A DNA stretch of 64,000 nucleotides from contig DATNID010000022.1 in NCBI GenBank assembly GCA_035604615.1, forward strand, positions 1 through 64,000, read 5' to 3'. This document shows, piece after piece, positions 49,636 through 58,931 of this stretch; position 1 is the first letter of the stretch; the number at the start of each line of letters is the position of its first letter. A program made the translations under genes and the position numbers. The notes under the pieces are model-generated. The model saw nothing but the letters and a program-made list of their open reading frames with translations, was not told the DNA's origin and did not search any database. The stretch comes from DATJLY01 sp035604615 (GTDB taxonomy: Bacteria > Pseudomonadota > Alphaproteobacteria > ATCC43930 > CGMCC-115725).

Positions 49636-50966
49636 AACATCTCCCCCGCGGCGCCGCGTTCGCGCTCGCGCTGTCTGCGACCTTGCTCTCGGGCTGCAGC
49701 CTGTTCGACAGCATGTTCAAGGAATCGAAGGATCCCTTGCCCGGCCGGCGCATCTCGGCGCTGAATCTTGAGAAGTCCCTGGCGCCCGACCGCAGCGCGA
49801 GCGCCGCGCCGGTGCGCCTCCCCGCGCCCTATCAGAACGATTCCTGGCCTGACGCCGGCGGCTATCCCAGTCATGCGATGTACCATCTCGCGCTCGGCGA
49901 CGCGATCAAGCAGGTCTGGAAGTCGGATATCGGCGACGGCGCCAACGACTATGGCCGCATTGCGGCGCAGCCGGTTGTCGCGGGCGGCCGCGTCTTCACC
50001 ATGGACGCGCTCGATGTCGTCTCGGCCTTCGACGCCACGACCGGAAAGCGGCTGTGGCGGCTCGATCCGGCGCCTGAGCACGCTCGCGACCAGACCTATG
50101 GCGGCGGCGTCGCCGCCGCCGCCGACCGCGTCTTCGTCACCACCGGCTATGGCGAGGTGCTGGCGCTCGACGCGGCGAAAGGCAAGGAGCTCTGGCGCAA
50201 ATCACTGAGCGGCCCTTCGCACGGCGCTCCCACCGTCACCGATGGCCGCGTCTTCGCCGTCACCGTCGACAACCAGCTCCAGGTCCTGGCGGCCGACGAC
50301 GGCAGGGTGCTGTGGACCCATAACGGCCTGCCGGAGCCGGCGAGCCTCCTGGGCGCGGCGAGCCCGGCGGTCGAGGGCGACGTGGTGGTCGTGCCCTACA
50401 GCTCGGGCGAGCTGTTCGGGCTCCGGGTCGAGAACGGCCGCGTGCTGTGGTCGGACAATCTCGCGACCGCGCAGCCCTTGGGCGCGCTCAACTCGATCGC
50501 CGACGTGCGCGGCCAGCCGGTGATCGATCGCGACCGCGTCTTCGCGGTGAGCAACAGCGGCCTCATGGTCGCAATCGACCTGCGCACCGGCGACCGCGTT
50601 TGGGAGCAGGATATCGGCAGCACTCACGCGCCCTGGGTGGCCGGCGATTTCGTCTACGTGCTCGCCAACGACCTCAACATCGTCTGCCTGCGCCGCCAGG
50701 ACGGCAAGGTGGCGTGGGTACGCGAATTGCCCCGTTTCGACGATGAGGAGAAAAAGAAGGATGCGCTCACCTGGACCGGGCCGGTGCTGGCGGGCGACCG
50801 GCTCATCGCGATCTCGTCCAAGGGCGAGGCGCTGTCGATCTCGCCCTATAACGGCCAGCCGCTCGGGCGCACCGAGTTCGACGATCCCGTCTTCGTCGCG
50901 CCGACGGTGGCGGACAAGACGCTCTACGTCTTGACCGACGAAGCCGACCTCATCGCGTTGCGCTAG
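49632..50966 (+). CDS. bamB: Outer membrane protein assembly factor BamB
   Basis: Lipoprotein of the BAM complex that folds outer-membrane barrels. Signal peptide with lipobox ATLLSGC (Cys near 22). The rest is an eight-bladed PQQ-type propeller with repeats such as VVSAFDATTGKRLWRLD, EVLALDAAKGKELWRKSL, ELFGLRVENGRVLWSDN and LMVAIDLRTGDRVWEQD. 444 aa, longer than E. coli BamB because of an N-terminal extension. Overlaps the yfgM-like gene by four bases. Confidence 0.93.
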   Translation: MKHLPRGAAFALALSATLLSGCSLFDSMFKESKDPLPGRRISALNLEKSLAPDRSASAAPVRLPAPYQNDSWPDAGGYPSHAMYHLALGDAIKQVWKSDIGDGANDYGRIAAQPVVAGGRVFTMDALDVVSAFDATTGKRLWRLDPAPEHARDQTYGGGVAAAADRVFVTTGYGEVLALDAAKGKELWRKSLSGPSHGAPTVTDGRVFAVTVDNQLQVLAADDGRVLWTHNGLPEPASLLGAASPAVEGDVVVVPYSSGELFGLRVENGRVLWSDNLATAQPLGALNSIADVRGQPVIDRDRVFAVSNSGLMVAIDLRTGDRVWEQDIGSTHAPWVAGDFVYVLANDLNIVCLRRQDGKVAWVRELPRFDDEEKKKDALTWTGPVLAGDRLIAISSKGEALSISPYNGQPLGRTEFDDPVFVAPTVADKTLYVLTDEADLIALR

Positions 50967-50975
50967 GAGCGCGCG

Positions 50976-52421
50976 ATGACGGGGCCTAGCGCCCGCGACA
51001 CGGCGCTCGCCGCCATCGAACGCGAGCTTGCGGCCACGCCCGATGCCGTCGAGCCGCGCTTCCGGCGCGCCGGATTGCTGGCATCATTGGGCCGCGTCGA
51101 GGAGGCCAAGCAGGACTATCTCGCCGTGCTGGCGCGCGCGCCCACGCATTTCGGCGCGCTCAACGACTTCGCGACCCTGCTTCATGCCGAAGGCTATCGC
51201 AGCGCCGCGCGCACGCTCTATGCCGAAGCCGTCGTCAGGCATCCCGCCAATCCGGTGGCGCACGTGAACCTGGCCAATCTCCTGTTCGAGGATGGCGCAT
51301 TCGACGCGGCGCGGCGCCATTACGCGATGGCGCTGGTGCACGAGCCCGGTCTCGCCGCGGCGCATCAGGGGATGGCTCATGTCCTGGACGAGCTGGGCGA
51401 GGCGCCGGACGAGGCCGAGCGCCACCGCGCGAAAGGCTTCCGCGACCGCCCGGTCATGGCGCTGCCGTTTCGCGGCGCGGGCGAGGGCATTCCGGTCCTG
51501 CGCCTGGTGTCGGCGCGGGGCGGCGACGTGCCGACGCGCGGCCTCATCGACGACGCGCTGTTCCGAGGCTGGGCCGTGGTGCCGGAATTCTGCCCGGACG
51601 ATGCGGTGCTGCCGCCACACCGCCTGGTGTTCAACGCGATCGGCGATGCGGACCGGGCCGGTCCCTCGCTCGACGCGGCCGCCGCGTTCGTCGCCCGCTG
51701 CGCCGCGCCGGTGATCAACCCGCCCGAGCGCGTGCGCGCCACGGCGCGGCTCGCCAACGCGCGCCGCCTCGGCGCGCTGCCGGGGGTGATCGCGCCGCGC
51801 ATGGCGATGGTCGCGCGCGAGGCGCTGGCCGCGCCCGGCGCGCCGGCGCTCTTGGCGCGCGAGGGCCTGGGCTTTCCGCTCTTGCTGCGCAGCCCCGGTT
51901 TTCACACCGGCCGGCATTTCGCGCGCGTCGAGAGCGCTTCGGACCTCGCGCAAGCCGTCGCTTCGCTGCCGGGCGCGGCGCTGGCGGCGATCGAGTTCCT
52001 CGATTCGACCGCCGGCGACGGGCTCGCGCGCAAGTACCGCGTGATGATGATCGACGGCGCGCTCTATCCGCTCCATCTCGCCATCTCGCCCGGCTGGAAG
52101 GTGCATTACTTCACGTCCGCCATGGCCAACGAGCCCGCGCACCGCGCGGAAGAAGCGCTGTTCCTCTCCGACATGACGGGCGCGCTCGGGGCGGGCGCGG
52201 TCGCTGCGCTCGAACGCATCCGCGACGCGCTCGGCCTCGACTATGCCGGGGTCGATTTCGGCCTCACGCGCCAGGGCGAGGTGCTGCTGTTCGAGGCCAA
52301 CGCGACCATGGTGGTCAATCCGCCCGAGCCGGACCCGATCTGGGATTACCGCCGCGCTCCCGTCGCGCGCATCCTCGACGCCTGCCGCGCCATGCTGCTG
52401 CGCCGCGCCGGCATTGCCTGA
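50976..52421 (+). CDS. TPR protein with C-terminal ATP-grasp-like domain
   Basis: 481 aa. Residues 1-150 form four TPR-like repeats (FGALNDFATLLHAEGYRSAA, VAHVNLANLLFEDGAFDAA). Residues 250-450 look like an ATP-grasp ligase: FPLLLRSPGFHTGRHFARVE, GLARKYRVMMIDGALYPLHL, and LDYAGVDFGLTRQGEVLLFE followed by ANATM, which supplies the Mg-binding Asp, Glu and Asn. Related proteins are seen in Bradyrhizobium-like genomes, as recalled. It sits nine bases after bamB and 34 before der, inside a normally contiguous core operon. A peptide or amino-acid ligation is expected; substrate unknown. Confidence 0.75.
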   Translation: MTGPSARDTALAAIERELAATPDAVEPRFRRAGLLASLGRVEEAKQDYLAVLARAPTHFGALNDFATLLHAEGYRSAARTLYAEAVVRHPANPVAHVNLANLLFEDGAFDAARRHYAMALVHEPGLAAAHQGMAHVLDELGEAPDEAERHRAKGFRDRPVMALPFRGAGEGIPVLRLVSARGGDVPTRGLIDDALFRGWAVVPEFCPDDAVLPPHRLVFNAIGDADRAGPSLDAAAAFVARCAAPVINPPERVRATARLANARRLGALPGVIAPRMAMVAREALAAPGAPALLAREGLGFPLLLRSPGFHTGRHFARVESASDLAQAVASLPGAALAAIEFLDSTAGDGLARKYRVMMIDGALYPLHLAISPGWKVHYFTSAMANEPAHRAEEALFLSDMTGALGAGAVAALERIRDALGLDYAGVDFGLTRQGEVLLFEANATMVVNPPEPDPIWDYRRAPVARILDACRAMLLRRAGIA

Positions 52422-52455
52422 GGCGCCGCCGCGCGAAGTCCGCTATGAAGCACGC

Positions 52456-53796
52456 ATGACGCTGACCGTCGCCATCGTCGGCCGGCCCAATGTCGGCAAG
52501 TCGACCCTGTTCAACAGGCTCGCCGGCAAGCGCCTGGCGCTGGTCGACGACACGCCGGGCGTGACCCGCGACCGGCGCATGGCGGAGGCGTCGCTCGGCG
52601 ATCTGCGCTTCCGCATCATCGACACGGCGGGGCTCGAGGACGCCGAGCCTGACGAGCTTGGCGCGCGCATGCAGGAACAAACCGCGCGCGCGCTCGAAGA
52701 GGCCGATGTGGCGCTGTTCCTGGTCGATGCGCGCGAGGGCGTGACGCCGCTTGACCGCGACTTCGCCGATCGTTTGCGCCGCTTGAAGACGCCGGTGATC
52801 GTGGTCGCCAACAAGGCCGAGGGCAGCGCCTTTGCCGGCGCGCTCGAAGCCTTCGCGCTGGGCCTCGGCGATCCGGTGGCAATCTCTGCCGAGCATGGCG
52901 AGGGGCTCGACGCGCTCTTTCAGGCGCTGGCGCCCTATGCCGACCGCGCCGAAGCCGCGGCGCCGGTGCCGGACGAGGACAAGCGCCCGCTCCAGCTCGC
53001 CATCGTCGGCCGCCCCAATGTCGGCAAGTCGACCTTGGTCAACCGCCTGCTCGGCGAGGAGCGCATGCTGGTCGGGCCGGAGCCCGGCATCACCCGCGAC
53101 GCGATCGCGAGCCTGTGGCGCTGGCACGGGCGCGCGGTACGGCTCGTCGACACGGCTGGCATGCGGCGCCGGCCCAGGATCGAGGAGAAACTCGAACAGC
53201 TTTCGGTCGCGGACACGCTGCGCACCATCCGCTTCGCCGAGGTGGTCGTGCTGGTGGTCGACGCGACCCAGATGCTCGAGCGCCAGGACCTCACCATCGC
53301 GCGGCTCGTCGCCGACGAGGGCCGCGCGCTGGTGCTGGCGGTCAACAAGTGGGACCTGATCGAGGACAAGCGCAAGGCGCTGGAAGATTTGAAGGACACG
53401 CTCGAGACCTCGCTGCCGCAGCTCGCGGGCTTGGGCGCGGTGACGATCTCGGCGCTCACCGGCGCCGGCGTGCAGCGTCTCATGCCCGCCGTCGTCGCCG
53501 CCGACGCCGCATGGAACAAGCGCATTCCCACGCCGCGCCTCAACCGCTTCCTCGCCGACATCCAGGAGCGGCATCCGCCGCCGCTGGTGGGCGGCAGGCG
53601 GCTCAAGCTGCGCTTCGCGACGCAGGTCAATGTGCGCCCGCCGACCTTCGCGCTCTTCGCCTCCAAGCCCGGCGAGCTGCCCGACAGCTACCGCCGCTAT
53701 CTCACCAACCTGCTGCGCGAGGCGTTCGATCTTCCCGGCGTGCCCATCCGCATGATGCTGCGCAAGGGCCGCAATCCCTACGCGGAAGCGAAGTAG
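52456..53796 (+). CDS. der: Ribosome biogenesis GTPase Der
   Basis: Double-GTPase needed for 50S assembly. First G domain: AIVGRPNVGKSTLFNRLAGK, DDTPGVTRDR, DTAGLED, and a G4 motif ANKAEG with Glu instead of Asp, common in alphaproteobacteria. Second: AIVGRPNVGKSTLVNRLLGE, PGITRDAI, DTAGMRRR, NKWDLI. KH-like C-terminus LRFATQVNVRPPTFALFAS. ATG 52456; 446 aa. The frame upstream is the out-of-frame end of the ATP-grasp gene and is excluded. Confidence 0.97.
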   Translation: MTLTVAIVGRPNVGKSTLFNRLAGKRLALVDDTPGVTRDRRMAEASLGDLRFRIIDTAGLEDAEPDELGARMQEQTARALEEADVALFLVDAREGVTPLDRDFADRLRRLKTPVIVVANKAEGSAFAGALEAFALGLGDPVAISAEHGEGLDALFQALAPYADRAEAAAPVPDEDKRPLQLAIVGRPNVGKSTLVNRLLGEERMLVGPEPGITRDAIASLWRWHGRAVRLVDTAGMRRRPRIEEKLEQLSVADTLRTIRFAEVVVLVVDATQMLERQDLTIARLVADEGRALVLAVNKWDLIEDKRKALEDLKDTLETSLPQLAGLGAVTISALTGAGVQRLMPAVVAADAAWNKRIPTPRLNRFLADIQERHPPPLVGGRRLKLRFATQVNVRPPTFALFASKPGELPDSYRRYLTNLLREAFDLPGVPIRMMLRKGRNPYAEAK

Positions 53797-53805
53797 CGGG
53801 CATTC

Positions 53806-53885
53806 TGCGCCCATTCGACTTCGCTTCGCTCCGCTCAGGGTGAGGTAGGATTTTCACCTCATCCTGAGCGAAATCAAAGGACGCA
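53806..53885. repeat. Palindromic repeat element, copy 5 (worn right arm)
   Basis: Left TGCGCCCATTCGACTTCGC, CGCTCCGCTCAGGGTGAGG; right CCTCATCCTGAGCG then a shortened AAATCAAAGGACGCA lacking the GTAGTCG part. Ten bases after the der stop, in the 171-base gap before the molybdenum hydroxylase gene; it may end der transcription. Confidence 0.8.
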
Positions 53886-53967
53886 CGGGCCGCATTCCAG
53901 TCAACGGCGCTTGAGCGAGTCACGGCCGCGCCCTTAAATGCGCGGCGCAAGAAGAACGGGGAGCATC

Positions 53968-56292
53968 ATGGGCCCATACGGCATCGGTCAGGCGGTGAGC
54001 CGCTTCGAGGACCCGCGGCTGTTGCAAGGCGGCGGGCGGTTCATCGACGACGTCAACCTCCCGGGCCAGGCCTATGCGGTGCTGGTGCGCTCGCCGCACG
54101 CGCATGCGCGGCTCGCGCGCATCGATCTCGCCGCTGCCAAGGCGATGCCGGGCGTGCTCGGCATCTTCACCCAGGCCGACCTCGCCGCCGACGGGCTCGG
54201 CACCACGCAGGTGCAGATCCCGCGCAAGCGCGCCGACGGCTCGCCCTTGTTCTCGCGGCCGCATCCCGGCCTCGCCAAGGACCGGGTGCGCTATGTCGGC
54301 GATCCGATCGCGCTTGTCGTGGCGGAGAGTCTCGACCAGGCGAAGGACGCGGCCGAAGCCATCGCCATCGACTTCGAGCCGCTGCCCGCCGTCACCTCGA
54401 CCGCCGGCGCGGTGGCGCCGGGCGCGCCCGCGGTGTGGGACGAATGCCCCGACAATGTGAGCCACGTGTTCGAGACCGGCAACAAGGCCGCGACCGAAGC
54501 CGCCTTCGCCAAGGCCGCGCATGTGGTCAAGCGGCGCTATGTCATCAGCCGCGTCCACGCGCAGTACATGGAGCCGCGCGGCGCCATCGGCGCGTGGGAG
54601 CCGCGCGAGGAGCGCTTCACGCTCCACGCCGACGTGCAGTATCCCCACCGCGTCCGCCAGATGCTCGCCAATTCGATCTTCAAGCTGCCGGAGCAGCAGA
54701 TCCGCGTCGTCGCCGGAGACGTCGGCGGCGGCTTCGGCACCAAGGGCTGGCAATATGCCGAGCATCGCCTGGTGCTGTGGGCGGCGCGCAAGCTCGGCCG
54801 GCCGGTGAAGTGGCGCTGCGAGCGCAGCGAAGCGCTGCTCGCCGACGAGCACGGCCGCGACGTGGTGGCGGACGTCGAGCTTGCGCTCGACCGGGCCGGC
54901 AAGTTCCTCGCCATTCGCGTCCGCACCATCAGCAATATCGGCGCTTATCTCTCGTCCGACCGCAACCTGCTGGCGACCTTCGGCAGCCTCGGCGCGGTGG
55001 TCGGAACCTACGCGGTGCCGGCGGCTTATGCCCATCTCACCGTCGCCTTCAGCAACCAGAGCGCGACCGCGCCCTATCGCGGCGCCGGGCGGCCCGAGGC
55101 GATCTACATCATCGAGCGCATCATCGACGATGCCGCGCGTGAGCTGGGCCTCGACCGGGTCGCATTGCGCCGCGACAACCTGATCGCCCCCGCCGCGATG
55201 CCGTACAAGACCCCGCTCGGCGGCCTCACCTACGATTGCGGCGAGTTCGCGCGCGGCATGGACATGGCGGTGACGCTCGCCGATGTCGCGGGCTTCGCCA
55301 AGCGGCGCGAGGCATCGCGCGCGCGCGGCCTGCTGCGCGGCCTCGCCATCGTCAACGCGATCGAGCGCGCCGCCGGCCCGGGTGCAGAATTTGCCGAGGT
55401 GCGCTTCGATACCAGCGGCGGCGCCAGCCTGCTGATGGGCACCAAGAACCAGGGGCAGGGACATCCCACCGTGTTCCGCCAGATCCTGATCGACCGGCTC
55501 GGCCTCGCGCCCGAGGACATCCGCTTCACCGACGGCGACACCGACATCGTCGCTTTCGGGATCGGCACCAACGGCTCGCGCTCGACCGTGATCGGCGGCA
55601 CCGCCATCACCATCGCGGCGGCGAAGATCGTGACCAAGGCGAAAAAGCTCGCGGCCCACTTGCTCGAGGCGAGCGAGGCCGATCTCGCCTTCGCCGACGG
55701 AAGATTTGTCGTCGCGGGCACCGACAAGGGCATGGGTCTCAAGGAGGTCGCGCGTGCGTCCTATAACGCGCAGCGCCTGCCCAAAGGCATGGAGCCGGGT
55801 CTCTACGAGACCGGCACCTTCGCGCCGACCCAGGACACCTATCCCAACGGTTGCCACGTATGCGAGGTCGAAATCGATCCCGACACCGGCCACGTCGCCA
55901 TCGTCGCCTATGCCGTGGTCGACGATGTCGGCACGGTGATCAATCCCAAGACCCTGAAGGGCCAGATCCACGGCGGCGTGGCACAGGGCGCGGGGCAGGT
56001 GCTGATGGAGCAGGTGGTGTACGAGCCGGGCTCGGGGCAGCTCCTGACCGCGTCGTTCATGGACTACGCCATGCCGCGCGCCGACGACTTCCCCGATATC
56101 GCGGTCGAGAGCAACCCGGTGCCGACCAAGCTCAATCCGCTCGGCGCCAAGGGCGCGGGCGAGGCGGGCACGGTCGGCGCGTTGCCGGCGGTGATGAACG
56201 CGATCATCGACGCGCTGGCGCCCTTGGGCGTCGCCGATGTCGAGATGCCCGCCACCGACGAGCGCGTGTGGCGCGCGATCAATAAGCGCTGA
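53968..56292 (+). CDS. Molybdenum hydroxylase large subunit (xanthine dehydrogenase/CoxL form II type)
   Basis: 774 aa molybdopterin-binding subunit. Blocks: GIGQAVSRFEDPRLLQGGGR, RVHAQYMEPRGAIGAWEP, DVGGGFGTKGWQYAEH, TAPYRGAGRPEAIYIIER (form II AYRGAGR rather than the CO-oxidising AYRCSFR), QGQGHPTVFRQILIDRLG, and the catalytic Glu in LGAKGAGEAGTVGALPAV. ATG 53968 after GGGGAGCATC. Such enzymes need FAD (CoxM) and 2Fe-2S (CoxS) partners and MoCo insertion proteins; none lies here, which is unusual. Likely oxidises a purine, aldehyde or N-heterocycle, not CO. Confidence 0.9.
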   Translation: MGPYGIGQAVSRFEDPRLLQGGGRFIDDVNLPGQAYAVLVRSPHAHARLARIDLAAAKAMPGVLGIFTQADLAADGLGTTQVQIPRKRADGSPLFSRPHPGLAKDRVRYVGDPIALVVAESLDQAKDAAEAIAIDFEPLPAVTSTAGAVAPGAPAVWDECPDNVSHVFETGNKAATEAAFAKAAHVVKRRYVISRVHAQYMEPRGAIGAWEPREERFTLHADVQYPHRVRQMLANSIFKLPEQQIRVVAGDVGGGFGTKGWQYAEHRLVLWAARKLGRPVKWRCERSEALLADEHGRDVVADVELALDRAGKFLAIRVRTISNIGAYLSSDRNLLATFGSLGAVVGTYAVPAAYAHLTVAFSNQSATAPYRGAGRPEAIYIIERIIDDAARELGLDRVALRRDNLIAPAAMPYKTPLGGLTYDCGEFARGMDMAVTLADVAGFAKRREASRARGLLRGLAIVNAIERAAGPGAEFAEVRFDTSGGASLLMGTKNQGQGHPTVFRQILIDRLGLAPEDIRFTDGDTDIVAFGIGTNGSRSTVIGGTAITIAAAKIVTKAKKLAAHLLEASEADLAFADGRFVVAGTDKGMGLKEVARASYNAQRLPKGMEPGLYETGTFAPTQDTYPNGCHVCEVEIDPDTGHVAIVAYAVVDDVGTVINPKTLKGQIHGGVAQGAGQVLMEQVVYEPGSGQLLTASFMDYAMPRADDFPDIAVESNPVPTKLNPLGAKGAGEAGTVGALPAVMNAIIDALAPLGVADVEMPATDERVWRAINKR

Positions 56293-56300
56293 GGGGCCGC

Positions 56301-57083
56301 TTAAGCCTCCGCCACGATCGGGTTGCGCAGGGTGCCGAGGCCGGTGATGTCGATCTCGCACACGTCGCCGACCTTCATGTCCGACGGCACGCCGTCCGTC
56401 CCCATCCAGATTACGTCGCCGGGATGGATGGTGACGTATTTGGTCATGGCCGCGATGAAGTCGCCGACATCGAAGATCATGTCGCCGGTGGCGAAATCCT
56501 CGACCACCTTGCCGTTGAGGCGCACCACCGTGCGCATTTTCCTATAGTCGAGGCCGGTGACGATCCACGGACCCATCGGCTTGAACGTGTCGCTGTCCTT
56601 GGCGCGCCACAGGGTGCGGTCGCCGCGCTGCCAGACGCGCTCGCTCACGTCGTTGCCGATGGTCCAGCCGAAGACGTAGTCGAGCGCCTTCTCCTTGGGG
56701 ATGTTCTTGCCCTTCTTGCCGATGACGGCGACCAGCTCGGCCTCGTATTGGAACTCGTCGCCCGCATCCCTCGGCTTCACGATGGCTTCGCCCTGGGCGA
56801 TGATGGCGTTGGGCGAGCGGTAGCCGATATCGGCCTTGTCGGGGAATTTCGGCTCGGCGTTGCGCTTTGCCGCCATCCGGATCACGTGGCTGCGGTAGTT
56901 GACGCCGGCGCAATAAAACGTGCCCGGCACCAGCGGCGCCAAGAGCTTCACCGCATTGAGCTTGTACCTGCGCGCGGTGGCGCGAGGCTCGGCCCACGGG
57001 ACACCCTCGTAGGCCGTGATGGTCTCGCCCTCGACCGTGCCGTAGGACACGGTTCCTCCGGCTTGAAAGCGGCACCAGATCAT
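56301..57083 (-). CDS. Fumarylacetoacetate hydrolase family protein
   Basis: 260 aa FAH-fold hydrolase/decarboxylase. Metal ligands: EFQYEAELVAVIGKKGKNIP (two Glu) and FGWTIGNDVSERVWQRGDRT (Asp). Early block GTFYCAGVNYRSHVIRMAAK, closing WMGTDGVPSDMKVGDVCEID. Members act on acylpyruvates or ring-opened aromatic products. ATG 57083, 24 bases after purF on the same strand, and tail to tail with the molybdenum hydroxylase. A link to the hydroxylase is possible. Confidence 0.9.
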   Translation of the reverse strand: MIWCRFQAGGTVSYGTVEGETITAYEGVPWAEPRATARRYKLNAVKLLAPLVPGTFYCAGVNYRSHVIRMAAKRNAEPKFPDKADIGYRSPNAIIAQGEAIVKPRDAGDEFQYEAELVAVIGKKGKNIPKEKALDYVFGWTIGNDVSERVWQRGDRTLWRAKDSDTFKPMGPWIVTGLDYRKMRTVVRLNGKVVEDFATGDMIFDVGDFIAAMTKYVTIHPGDVIWMGTDGVPSDMKVGDVCEIDITGLGTLRNPIVAEA

Positions 57084-57107
57084 CGATCGCCTCCCTGAAT
57101 TTCGGCT

Positions 57108-58559
57108 TCAAGCCGTCTCGGCCAGCAGCGAGAGCTGGGTCTGGACCTTGCCGGCGTCGTGATCGACCAGCGGAATCGCGTATTCGCCGGTGAAGCACGC
57201 GTCGCAATATTGCGGCGCCTTGGGCTCGCGCCGCTTCTCGCCCATGGCGCGGTAGAGCCCGTCGATCGAGACGAAGGCGATGCTGTCGGCGCCGATGAAG
57301 CGTCCCATCTCCTCGACCGACATGCGAGACGCGAGGAGCTGGTCGCGCGTCGGCGTGGCGATGCCGTAGAAGCAGGAATGGGTGGTCGGCGGGCTGGAGA
57401 TGCGCATGTGCACCTCGCGCGCGCCGGCGTGCCGCACCATGGCCACGATCTTGGTCGAAGTGGTGCCGCGCACGATCGAATCGTCGACCAGGATGATGCG
57501 CTTGCCTTGCAGGTTGGGGTTGGCGTTGTGCTTGAGCTTGACGCCGAGATTGCGGATCTGGTCGGTCGGCTCGATGAAGGTGCGGCCGACATAATGGTTG
57601 CGGATGATGCCGAGCTCGAACGGGAGCTTGCATTCCGCGGCATAGCCGATGGCCGCCGGCACGCCCGAATCGGGCACCGGAATGACGACGTCGGCGGCGA
57701 CGTGGCTCTCGCGCGCCAATTCGGCGCCGATGCGCTTCCTCGCCTCGTAGACGCTGATGCCGTCGACCAGGCTGTCGGGCCGCGCGAAATAGATGTACTC
57801 GAAGATGCACAGGCGCTTCCGCGCGCGGTCGAACGGCTTTAAGGAGCGCACGCCGTGGGCGCCGATCGTCACCATCTCGCCGGGCTCGATGTCGCGCACG
57901 AAATCGGCGCCGATGATGTCGAGCGCGCAGGTCTCCGACGACAGGATCCACGCCTCGCCGAGGCGCCCCAGCACCAAGGGCCGCACGCCCAGCGGGTCGC
58001 GCACGCCGATGACGCCTTCCTGCGTGAGCGCCACCAGCGAATAGGCGCCCTCGACCTGGCGCAGCGCGTCGATCATGCGCTCCTCGACGCTTTCCTTGAG
58101 GCTGGTGGCGATGAGATGGACGATGACTTCGGTGTCGCTCGTCGATTGGAACAGGCTGCCGCGCCGCACCAGTTGCCGGCGCACGTGATAGGAATTGGTG
58201 AGGTTGCCGTTGTGGCAGATGGCGAGCCCTCCGAACTCGAAATCGGCGAAGAGGGGCTGCACGTTGCGGAGCGCGACCTCGCCGGTGGTGGCATAGCGCA
58301 CATGGCCGATCGCGGTGTGCCCGCCGAGCCGCCCGATCACTTCCTTGGAGCTGAAATTCTCGCCCACGTGGCCGGCCGCGCGGTGGGCGTGGAACTGCTC
58401 GCCGTCATAGGTGACGATGCCGGCCGCCTCCTGGCCGCGATGTTGCAGCGCGTGCAGCCCGAGCGCCACTAGGGCCGCCGCCTCGGCGTGGCCATAGACG
58501 CCGAACACGCCGCATTCCTCGTGCAGATGGTCGTCGTCGAGCGGATTGGTCGTCAGCAT
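57108..58559 (-). CDS. purF: Amidophosphoribosyltransferase
   Basis: First step of purine synthesis, PRPP plus glutamine to phosphoribosylamine. The glutaminase N-terminal Cys lies in HEECGVFGVYGHAEAA after a 15-residue propeptide that should be removed; GHVRYATTGEVALRNVQPLF and HNGNLTNSYHVR are glutaminase blocks. The PRPP loop is IILVDDSIVRGTTSTKIVAM and VRNHYVGRTF-like binding is IIRNHYVGRTFIEPTD. Cys residues CDACFTGEY near the C-terminus are as in FeS-containing members. 483 aa. Confidence 0.97.
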   Translation of the reverse strand: MLTTNPLDDDHLHEECGVFGVYGHAEAAALVALGLHALQHRGQEAAGIVTYDGEQFHAHRAAGHVGENFSSKEVIGRLGGHTAIGHVRYATTGEVALRNVQPLFADFEFGGLAICHNGNLTNSYHVRRQLVRRGSLFQSTSDTEVIVHLIATSLKESVEERMIDALRQVEGAYSLVALTQEGVIGVRDPLGVRPLVLGRLGEAWILSSETCALDIIGADFVRDIEPGEMVTIGAHGVRSLKPFDRARKRLCIFEYIYFARPDSLVDGISVYEARKRIGAELARESHVAADVVIPVPDSGVPAAIGYAAECKLPFELGIIRNHYVGRTFIEPTDQIRNLGVKLKHNANPNLQGKRIILVDDSIVRGTTSTKIVAMVRHAGAREVHMRISSPPTTHSCFYGIATPTRDQLLASRMSVEEMGRFIGADSIAFVSIDGLYRAMGEKRREPKAPQYCDACFTGEYAIPLVDHDAGKVQTQLSLLAETA

Positions 58560-58681
58560 GGACCGGCCCCGGAGCCTTGCCTCGCGCTATAGATGGGGAG
58601 CTATCGTCCAACGTCGAGGCCGCCCCTTTCTACACGGTCGGCCCGCGCCGCGCCAGCCGCGCCCATCGAGGGAAGGAAAGA

Positions 58682-58927
58682 GTGAGCAAAACCGGCATCG
58701 CGCTACTCCTGGCCGCGGCCTTTTGGGGGATCGCCGGCCTCGGCGCCTGGACGGTCGCGAGCGCGCTCCGGACCGGTCAATTGCGCAGCGGAACGCGGGC
58801 GCGCCGGGCCGTGACCCTGACACGCTCGGACAATCCGGCGATGTTCTGGTTCTACATCGTGCTGGCCACCGCCAGCACGGCAGTGTGCGCCTATCTCGGC
58901 ACCCTCGAACTGGGCGCGCTGTTTTGA
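58682..58927 (+). CDS. Small two-helix membrane protein
   Basis: 81 aa: helix 1 ALLLAAAFWGIAGLGAWTVA, a basic loop RTGQLRSGTRARRAV, then helix 2 AMFWFYIVLATASTAVCAYL. GTG 58682 with GGAAGGAAAGA in front decides the start. Unrecognised; possibly a hypothetical conserved in related species. Divergent from purF and ending five bases from the convergent cvpA stop. Confidence 0.6.
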   Translation: MSKTGIALLLAAAFWGIAGLGAWTVASALRTGQLRSGTRARRAVTLTRSDNPAMFWFYIVLATASTAVCAYLGTLELGALF

Positions 58928-58931
58928 GCGC

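Noticed and set aside
53968..56292. Carbon monoxide dehydrogenase large subunit (CoxL form I)
   Set aside because: The active-site loop reads AYRGAGR-like (PYRGAGRPE) and not AYRCSFR, so it is a form II/xanthine-dehydrogenase-type enzyme.
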